Below, piece by piece: positions 55,925-64,000 of a DNA stretch of 64,000 bases. Location: NCBI GenBank assembly GCA_026874595.1, contig CM049309.1:6344576-6408575 (forward strand), given 5' to 3'. The translations under genes were made by a program, and so were the position numbers. Source of the DNA: Sipunculus nudus (taxonomy: Eukaryota > Annelida > Sipuncula > Golfingiida > Sipunculidae). The notes under the pieces are model-generated. The model ran no database searches, had not been told where the DNA came from, and saw only the letters and a list, made by a program, of their open reading frames with translations. Every line of letters starts with the position of its first letter. Positions within the stretch are counted from its first letter, which is position 1.

Positions 55925-57720
55925 ATATGGCGGATTTGATCAATTAATCAGGAAGTTAATTCTATATGTATATATATACACTACTGATAATGACAAAGAA
56001 AGATAACTTATTTACATGCAATGAGCACAATTTCTCCGTCAGCATATGTAACTGCCCAATCAATCAAGAAAATACTAAAAATGTCGACACAAACGGTATT
56101 ATTCAGCGTTGTTTAACGAGAATGCCGACGTCAGCAGGAAACAAAGAAATAAAAGAAAGGAATAAACAACCGGCAGTGTTATTAATACTAAGTAGAGACC
56201 GGGGCAGGAAGGTCAGCTACTTTGCTGAGATCAAAGACTACACATTTCTTCTGCTCACAGCCAGGTCACATACAAAGGTCACGAGAATCACGTGACCAGA
56301 ACCACGTGACTGTTTCACAGGAACTTAAGGTCACAAAACTGATTTTGTGTTGATGAAACTTTTATTGTTTCCAAATAACACAAAGAAAATTTATATACAT
56401 GCTTATTATGTGATGTACAAATTTAGGATTGTTTTTAAAATTTCGAATCGAAGAATTAAAGTTATTTATGCAAAAGAAGTACTATTAATTGTTTAATTAT
56501 ATGAAATGGAATTGACTAAATTTAAAGAATGAATCTTGTGAAAGACTAAAAAATTAAGGTTCAACATAAAATATTTTGAAAAGCCCCGGAGTTCTATAGT
56601 TCAGAAGTATAAATCGTGTTCTTTTCAAACATAACATTTTCAAAAATATTAAAGTTTCATATTTCATAAAACCTATTGTACCCGAAAGTACTTTGTACAA
56701 GGTTTATATCATATATACTTCATGGGGTCTTGTAATAATTTGAAATTATTAAGGGCTGGTTTTAAATTGAGAGGTTTTGCCAGAGATGTTAAATGAAATA
56801 AAAATAAAACAGAGGAATCTTTATTTCGTAAGAAAATTTTTTTCTAGGATATAGGTCGGCGGAAAATTGTCCATATATACTAGGATCTGCATAATACAGT
56901 CACCGATTCCATTGCAATGCTGAGAAATATACTTTCGACCAGCGGTGTTAAATCACACTACTCTGCCTCAATTATCACCCTTTGCCAGAGCCTGATGTCG
57001 TTTCCTCTCCAAACAAACCTCTTCTTCTGAGTCTTAATCTGCACAGTGTGCTTAATGTATGTGAGTAGTGATACTCATTGCAATAATTAAAATAACCGAA
57101 GTTGGCTGTATATGCGTGCTTGGTCGGATTCGTGATGGGTTCTTCTATTCCAGAATATACGGACCAAATTCTAAAAATCATAGGTTACCACTTAACTTAC
57201 TCTTGATGGCAAGCCCCTTTTGATTTCATTGAACTTATGCCCGAACAGCAGTGAATGTGATAAGGCAATAAATACGTGACCATGAACAATTCTTCCCATG
57301 TCAAATTGAGCATAAGTCATATCGAGAGGAAGAAAATAGATGCAATGGCTAATCTGTAGATGGAGCAAAAATAGACTTGTCCGTTTCAGGTTTTAACCCG
57401 ATATGTCTTTGCGGGTTTCTTGCAAGACTTGTTAAAGATGAATGGACTGTCAACAAAGTTGATTTGAATAAAAATACTTGGTAAAACGCACATATTTTTT
57501 ATTAGGTTCCTCATCGGCTGTTGGTTTTACATTGTCTTGCTCCAGCGTACGGTTATTACTCAAACTTAAGCGCCTGGTTATGGATTATGTGACATATGCT
57601 TCAAGACCGAAATTTATCACGTGTGACATTCGGTCCGGCTGCACGAAATACAAGAGAGAAACTAAACAGCTTCGCCTGATGCTGTATACTGACGTCTATT
57701 TATCATGACAGAAATATACG
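55925..57720. other. No supported gene; paired CACGTGAC words
   Basis: A 109-codon plus frame at 55966-56295 has no motif I recognise. Two CACGTGAC octamers lie 14 bp apart (56289-56296 and 56303-56310). Otherwise AT-rich and featureless. Confidence 0.45.
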
Positions 57721-57723
57721 TAA

Positions 57724-57772
<49 letters not shown>

Positions 57773-57969
57773 TTATCTGTATATATGTAAATAAGCATTA
57801 TCTTAATATAGTATATAATACATATTAAATATATACCATAACACACCATTTTCTGCAATAAACAACTGCTGGAGTACTCAATAGTTGCTACCCTTATTAG
57901 TGCAACAACATGTTAAACGAAACTAGGTAGTTATCATACTGATAAAAATTTAATATATCTATACTTGTG

Positions 57970-58007
<38 letters not shown>
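57724..58007 (+). repeat. Two (TA)n microsatellites
   Basis: 57724-57769 and 57971-58007, about 200 bp apart. Confidence 0.95.
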
Positions 58008-58009
<2 letters not shown>

Positions 58010-58010
<1 letters not shown>

Positions 58011-60680
58011 ATCTGTGCGTTGGTGTATAAAATGGACCCTGGGCAATCTTTATCTACTAGGCCACTCTGCATGTGATGTATGGGCTGAATAAAATGAACA
58101 GCAGAAAATTAGGGCCGCATCAGACTTCTTTAAGTGGCTACAGCCTTGATATATACGATTGCTTGTATTTAAAACTCAAAGCTTTCAATGGCTGACACCA
58201 ATCCCAGTTCATTTAAAGTAGGACCAGGCCATAGCCATTTTACTGTATAAGCCATATTAGACATGGCGATTGATCAAAGCCGGAACTGCAACGCTTGCTG
58301 CGAGTATGTAACCCTGGGCGAGTCCGACCGGCGCCACTAAAAACTAAAGCTGTACAGCGCCTTTCAGCACCGGAACTTCGGTAAAATGTTTTCCATAAAT
58401 GTTGTTTTGCATGCGGGATTGTATGCCTTGGCCGTTTTACTCGATTTAAACGAAATTTCGAGACAAACATTAATGTCGGCAGCGCGCGGGATCTCATACC
58501 ATCTGATCTTTTTGGTAATACTAGCATTATTTATACTATTGTATTAAAGTAATACTATGATTCGGGTTTTTTCGACAATGAAGAGAATGAACAGAAGGGC
58601 TGATCTTGGTGTAGCCCGGACATTCAGCCTCCATGCATAGGAATGGATACGGAATGCCTGTGTGGAGAGTTCCCACTTTGATTCGACAAGCCCCAATATG
58701 AATCTTATCAAATTGATAGGAGGATCTTTATATATGCACATACCAAAAATCACCCGAAACGGTGTTTTCCGCATAGGTCACCATGACGTCACCAAGGACA
58801 GATCCTCCTAAGCCTTTCCAGTCTTGCCAAGCTGGAGACAACTATTATCATATTTTCGCCTTTATTTTAAAACATACTGATCAAATTATGTCACAAATGA
58901 GTCAACGCAACTGTATTATACCTACTATGTAGGTTTGTTGCATGTACTCACACTGAACGCCGAATATCGTGACCTAAACCATTTTGGTCAGATCTTACAA
59001 AACTTTACAGGGTAAACTCTCAACCTTAGGTGCTGTACCCCAAACAGATAAAACAATTTAAATCAGTTCTTGAATTACAGCCCTGTAACTAATCTTGGTG
59101 GTGCCAATCTAGATCCACATTTCATGTGCACAGATCATGCTGCCGATCCCGACCTTGCCCATAATTCATTAGCAAGGCAAAGTTTTTTCGATTATAATAC
59201 AAGGTCAATACCGTGATAGAAGCTCAAATAATTTTGTATGTCAGAATGGGCTTATTAAGCCTTCATAAGCCAATTTACAATGTAAAATTAATTTTTCAGT
59301 TGAACTCTTGCATTCTGTGTGCACTTGACAAAGGAGTTAACATACTTGTTTCGTGTTTAGTCTCCACAACTTGCGTGCTTTCATCAAACTGTCACCTGAG
59401 TGAAAATGGATTTCAGCATCTTTCAACATGAAATATTTCATGGGAGGAAACAGCATTTTTATTTAATTACCTTCTTGTTTCTTCATTTTCTTGTGGATTG
59501 TCGATATGACAATCACTAATTATGGTGTTCACCCAATGTTTCTATAATTTTTAAAGATTATTTTGTAACACTAACAAGCACTTAGCAGCTGTTATAGGGC
59601 ATTTTTTTAATTAATTAACTGACCTGAATTATCAACATGCTATAGTATTTTAATGTCAAAATGGACTATTTTTCAGATTGTTTTTAATTTAAATATTTGT
59701 AAATATATGTATTTGGTATACATTTATTATAGTTAATTAAGCCGAGGTTTAATTATTGTTCCACATCTTACTGTAGGAGAAATTATAAACATATAAAATT
59801 ATTGCAATTCAAAACGCCGTTTCCCGTCAGTAAAACATCATTATACTTTTCACCGACACTGTGACAGTTAAAGAAGTGTGGCCCGGGAATATGTATATTA
59901 TTTCACTTTGGAACAAAATGTGAGTTTAATCTAATGAAAAATGGTCATAAAGAATTGTTGTCATGTTGTAGTGTAAATATTAATTGATGTTTAGTTTTTG
60001 AACTGTAAGAAAACATTGTCAACAGACAAATCCTGATTCGTCCATTCGATCATAGAATGTTTGCCATAAATCCGTGAATATTCTTATGTTTGTTGTAGGC
60101 TGGAGTACTTAAAAACTGTTCAAATAACACGTTGCTGTGTAGCTAATTTTAAACGATAACGGCATTTAGATATAGCTGTGACAGAATATTACAGAAAACC
60201 TTGCCCTTATATATATATTGCTCTTATGCTTCATATATAGAAAGAGTGCAAAAACATAAACTGGCGATAGAAGAAACGCCTATATATGCAGTGTCTCAAA
60301 TAACTTATATTCATACAGCAATATAGCATTATCATTTGGAGGAATTTCAAGGTTTAACAATTTGTTATTATCTCCTATATTTATGTTATATCATATCAAA
60401 CTTCCAATTAATGAATGACAGCAGAAAGAGTATACGAGTGTTATTTGTATTACTAATACCGTCCTGTTAAACTATGGAGGATTTTAAGTTATGACCTACT
60501 CTTGCAAATAGATTCCTGAATGCTCCTTGTATTGGGATACTAATATTGCTGTTGTTACATTTCTTATGCCAGTGCACACAGCTCATTAAGAGCTCAGACC
60601 TAGCTTATGAAACAGACTGAATTATACATTTATATTTATCAACTTGTTTCATTAAATTTTTTAAGAACTGTCCTAGTTCA
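58010..60680. other. No gene seen; one CpG-richer patch
   Basis: 58250-58500 is CpG-richer than its surroundings and has a 95-codon minus frame without motifs. The rest is AT-rich and featureless. Confidence 0.45.
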
Positions 60681-60684
60681 GAAC

Positions 60685-61290
60685 TGTAGCGTCCACTACA
60701 ACATCGTCCACCCACACATTTTCCTTAATATTATGGGACATCGTCTGTCTGACAAACGTTCAACTGGAATGACAGTCTGACTCCTGTTAATAAAATTTGC
60801 CATCGGCCACACATCGGACAGGGATTTCTCGATTCGTCTACAGGTAAGAACCAGAAACCGGAAACGGAAGCACAGAGACAAAAGGACCATGAACATTGAT
60901 ATATTAAGAAGCTAGCCAAAGTACAATATGCGTTAATAAATAACCATGGCAAGAGAACAAGTGGGCCACTCTCTGCATTCAAAGGAGCGTAGATGTTGAC
61001 GGATTAATTGGCCCGATCGCATTCATTTCTTTCAGCACGTCAGGCTACGAGGACGCGGAAATAAAAGTAATGAAAAAGGGTTGCGTGAATCACCGGGGAT
61101 GTTACTGGATCCTAAGCTTTTACGACTTGCCATAAACCGGTATAAGAGCATCTGTTCACACACCGACTTGCGGTATGGTTGGCATAATATCAATAATATT
61201 ACCAAGCGGTTAGGCAAAGATTTAATATGAAGGGTTAATATTGAACATGCACCGTTTGTTATAGCAAAATAGGAGAAAAAAGATGCACTT
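60685..61290. other. No supported gene; splice-like signals on both strands
   Basis: CTACAGGTAAGA near 60838 is a good plus-strand donor, and on the minus strand TTCTTACCTGTAG is a good acceptor at almost the same place. Minus frames from there (about 60696-60896 and 60731-60982) are open in two phases, so neither can be preferred. Confidence 0.35.
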
Positions 61291-61292
61291 AC

Positions 61293-61352
61293 CTTCCGTA
61301 TAAGGAATGCTTTAGTTCCTCCGGTGCCTCTAGCCATGCGTTTCCTATCCAT
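61293..61352 (-). CDS. Candidate first coding exon with consensus donor, unknown product
   Basis: On the minus strand an ATG (61350-61352) with A at -3 and G at +4 and an in-frame TAA just upstream opens a 60-base frame of exactly 20 codons, ending AAG and followed at once by GTAAGT (61287-61292), a textbook donor in phase 0. The peptide begins MDRKRMARGTGG and is basic; with no hydrophobic core it is not a signal peptide. A GC-richer region with CCAAT and X-box-like words (61489-61502) lies upstream and could be a promoter. The next acceptor could be near 60841, but in phase 0 that reading stops after 16 codons. I recognise no family; confirmation needs transcripts. Confidence 0.35.
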
Positions 61353-61359
61353 TGTTTAT

Positions 61360-63060
61360 CTTAGGACGGCTACTTAATATTGGGTTTGTCTGAAGACTAG
61401 TGGGTCTCACAAATTATTCATGGAAGGCAAGTATATCCCATCACAAATGTAGCTTATTACGAGTGCACAGCGTGAGTAAGCTCGGCCTGTTTACATAGCA
61501 ACCAGTCCAATCTTGCAGACCATACTACGCAACTATGCAGACTGCTGTGACTGCGGAAAGCACTGCAGTAGATAAACAAATCAGTCCTGGCTGTAGTGAA
61601 AATATCCTTGTGTTTGCCACTGACAGATCTGCCCTGATGGTCTGAGGGTGGTTATTTAGACATGACTGGTCCTGGAAGCCAGTGAGGCATGCAGCCCAGG
61701 TGTCAACTTGGGATTTGACGGCATGTAATGTGACATAAGTGACTGTGATGACTGGCGCTGCTAGTGTTGTCTGCTGCCCCTGCTGCAGTAATAGTAAACA
61801 CAGCCTCGGCAGTGAAGTCACGGTGCGCCACTTGGCAGAGCGGGAGGCTTTATCGGTCAGCACTGGCCCCGGTGTAAATTCTCTAATACGCCATCAATAT
61901 ATAATAATGTCACCTGTCAAAGTGGCGAATCGGGGCGCATGAACGCTGCCCTTGACCAATGAGCACACTGCGCGCCTAAAACGCACGCATCAGACGAGAG
62001 TGCTGCTAAAAGCCACTGCAGTGACACGGTAGAACGGCTAGTCACAATGAAAGGCAAGCCAGATCAAGGTTGAAGCTACGTGAACTGCTGTAGCCTGCCT
62101 GATGAATAGTCGGTTGTAGCAGCGCATCTGTATGCTCAGCACAGCCCAGCAAGAAACCTAAAGACAGCCGGACGCCCCATTGGACCAAGGCTTCCCAAGA
62201 GGGACAGACAGTTGTGGTCCATACAGAGTTTACTGATAAAGGCCTACAAAGACATGATAAGGGTATTTGATTATTTGACTCTTTGGATATGACGGGCTGG
62301 TTCCACCGGGGAGCCAATTCAGAACCAAGTTCTCTAACCCCAAAGCCAAGTGGATGTGGGTATAATTGCAACTTTAATCTCAAGGGTTATCAGTGGATAT
62401 TTTGAAGTGCAGACCATTGCCTGCCTTGTGTCTCGGTGCAGATTAAAGCCATTCGTCACGAAAGAGTAATGGAGTTTTGTCCATAAATTTCAAACATTTG
62501 CAATCATGTTTAATTAAGCTTGAATCTTGTCATCAAAGGTTTCGGCAATATTTCTTGGGACTCAAACAATCTGTGTTCTCTGATAGCACGAAATAAATGA
62601 AATTGGATTTCATTTGGTATCTGCAATGAAACATGAGTAGAAATGAAACCTATATCAAAATTTGCCTATACATTGTAAACCTTTAACTAAGGCTAAGGTT
62701 CTTTTATTACAATGACCCATGAATTAATGTTATCAGGTTACTGCTTGAACAGTTGGACAACCTTTCTGTGAAGTCAGAAATGATGTGATTAATGACGCCG
62801 AGTGACCCAGTTGGTAAATGATGAATATGGTAAGTGACATGAACGTCGGTTTGCTGAACACGCGATTACTTATAAGGCTCTGGTGGACATACTAGTTATA
62901 CAAAATATCTTTTAGCCGGGTTGCATAATATTATTTTTCTATGAAATTGAGAGATTTTATTTTAATGTGAAAGTCTCCTTTCCTACATTTTTCATTATTT
63001 TATTATTTGTTATTTTACATATTATCCGTTAGAAAGACAGGTTTCGGGTTCCCGCGTCTA
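61360..63060. other. No supported gene; GC-richer patch with CCAAT words
   Basis: 61500-62100 is GC-richer, with GACCAATGAGCAC near 61953. Minus frames of 112 and 113 codons (61525-61863, 62042-62383) show no motif. This could be promoter or UTR DNA of a neighbouring gene; nothing decides it. Confidence 0.35.
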
Positions 63061-63067
63061 AGAGTTG

Positions 63068-63092
63068 ATTGGCTGTTACGTCATTAGGGCGG
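63068..63092. promoter_or_regulatory. Promoter-like cluster: inverted CCAAT, CRE, GC box
   Basis: ATTGG (63068-63072), TTACGTCA (63076-63083, a CRE/ATF-type word) and GGGCGG (63087-63092) lie within 25 bp. Such close spacing is common in TATA-less animal promoters. No exon is recognised on either side before the window ends. Confidence 0.35.
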
Positions 63093-63099
63093 ACATGTT

Positions 63100-64000
63100 G
63101 AGTGATTTTTTTTATTTCAGCTTTGCCAGCTGCGTCCAGCACATCAAAATAATATTGCGGCAAATTTCGGCTTTTGCTTAATTAAGAGTACGTGACCTTG
63201 TATGTTTTCCCGACGTAACATTTACAAAAAAAACACGCAATATTTAAATATCTTTTCAATATATATCCTTTATTCGGCCTGTCTTTTATTCAATCTGTGT
63301 TGCGTATTACTGCACATGTATATATGGAGATGATGTCGCAATTTTCCCCTTTTTCCCTTTTGTTGCCATATATTACAGGACTTTCAGGAAAGAGGGGGTA
63401 AACATCTCTGACGCTCGCAATCTCTTACGTATACGCCGGCTCTGAGTGTCCAAGCGTCCGATGGGATTATCTGTATTAAGCACCTTGTAGCAGTCAATGA
63501 CCATTACCGAGTGTTTCTACCGATCTCGCATGTTGTATAAACGCCGCGTTGATAACTGAGGCTTACAGCAAATATCCGTATTATGACACGATTTCGAATA
63601 AATAAGATTATATGATAAATAAATTAAATACAACAATGATTCAATTTTACATAACCCTTCAATCTTGACACACTCCGCTTGGGATATTTTACTCTCAGAT
63701 GGAACTCACCAAAATGTTTTCCTGAGCGTCAGGGTCTCTTCAAATTTTCTTCCTGTAGGAAGCCCTGATTATTATATATATAAACCATATTTATAGTGAC
63801 CTTAATAAGCCTAAAGGTCGCTAAAGGTGTAAACTGCTTTCTCCTCGCACTGATGTTAGGCACTAGTCTGTGACAGGAAGTAGAACATTTCTACAAATAA
63901 ATACATTGATGCTTTTAGTAATACAAAAGAAACATACATGTACCAATTTCTGGACTGGCAACCAGATCGTCCTTAACTGACCATATCCGAGCCTGTTGTT
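63100..64000. other. No gene seen to the end of the window
   Basis: TTTTTTTATTTCAG near 63108-63120 looks like a splice acceptor, but all frames after it close quickly. No repeat recognised. Confidence 0.45.

Noticed and set aside
60686-60845. Possible plus-strand exon ending CTACAG/GTAAGA
   Set aside because: The frames before it contain stops close upstream, and the site overlaps an equally good minus-strand acceptor; ambiguous.
61525-62383. Two minus-strand frames of 112-113 codons in GC-richer DNA
   Set aside because: Higher GC lengthens chance frames; no motifs, and Kozak and splice context are unconvincing.
1-64000. CRISPR array, bacterial operon, riboswitch or phage features
   Set aside because: The tandem arrays lack unique spacers between conserved repeats, and gene density, microsatellites and LINE/SINE content show an animal genome.
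1-64000. 5S rRNA, spliceosomal snRNA and histone-type 3' hairpin
   Set aside because: Looked for characteristic words of each on both strands; none found.

Overview
This window looks like intergenic or intronic DNA from an animal, most probably a marine invertebrate of the lophotrochozoan type (mollusc, brachiopod or annelid). That placement is an inference. It rests on the AT-rich background, the very many (TA)n, (GA)n, (ATT)n and poly-G/C tracts, the absence of bacterial-style gene packing, and the mixture of decayed non-LTR retrotransposons, tRNA-derived SINEs and short inverted-repeat DNA elements. No complete host gene is visible. The longest open frame is a retrotransposon reverse transcriptase at 8749-10068. 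Nearly all other open frames of 60-113 codons are at chance level or come from microsatellites.

Layout. 1-8.7 kb: an interspersed repeat (family A, two copies), 39-bp and 44-bp tandem arrays, and one candidate minus-strand host exon near 4.0-4.1 kb. 8.75-10.54 kb: a 5'-truncated non-LTR element with an intact RT core, a folded 3' UTR and an A-rich tail. 10.6-22 kb: short interspersed repeats (a CGCGAA-rich family B, poly-G family G, families A, D and F) and large microsatellites. 22-24.4 kb: a candidate minus-strand start exon with a CACGTG palindrome, then a 640-bp patch dense in GTCGTAG/CTACGAC motifs. 26.1-26.5 kb: an inverted-repeat element between 15-bp direct repeats. 27.2-29.7 kb: the most structured locus, where a decayed LINE 3' end is followed by a 2.0-kb fold-back element whose arms are built from 21-bp palindromic units and which encloses a second, internally deleted RT pseudogene. 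30.3-33.1 kb: two clear MITE-like elements, one with TTAA flanks, and one weaker candidate. 36-37 kb: a tRNA-derived SINE and a 218-bp hAT-like MITE with an 8-bp target duplication. 37.8-53 kb: purine microsatellites, further SINE and repeat copies, a 40-bp tandem repeat and a GACTCG tandem repeat. 53.8-55.0 kb: a decayed pogo/Tigger-like inverted-repeat element set between two (TA)n tracts. 55-64 kb: mostly featureless apart from microsatellites, a candidate first coding exon with a consensus splice donor at 61.3 kb (minus strand), and a promoter-like CCAAT/CRE/GC cluster at 63.1 kb.

How the parts relate. No pathway or operon is present. The history that can be read is one of mobile-element accumulation: retroelements with structured 3' ends, short non-autonomous elements that need transposases supplied from elsewhere, and simple-repeat growth. 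The three best host-exon candidates (about 4.04-4.13, 22.79-22.95 and 61.29-61.35 kb) are all on the minus strand. They could be sparse exons of one or more host genes, but I recognise none of the encoded peptides. Family membership was judged by eye.
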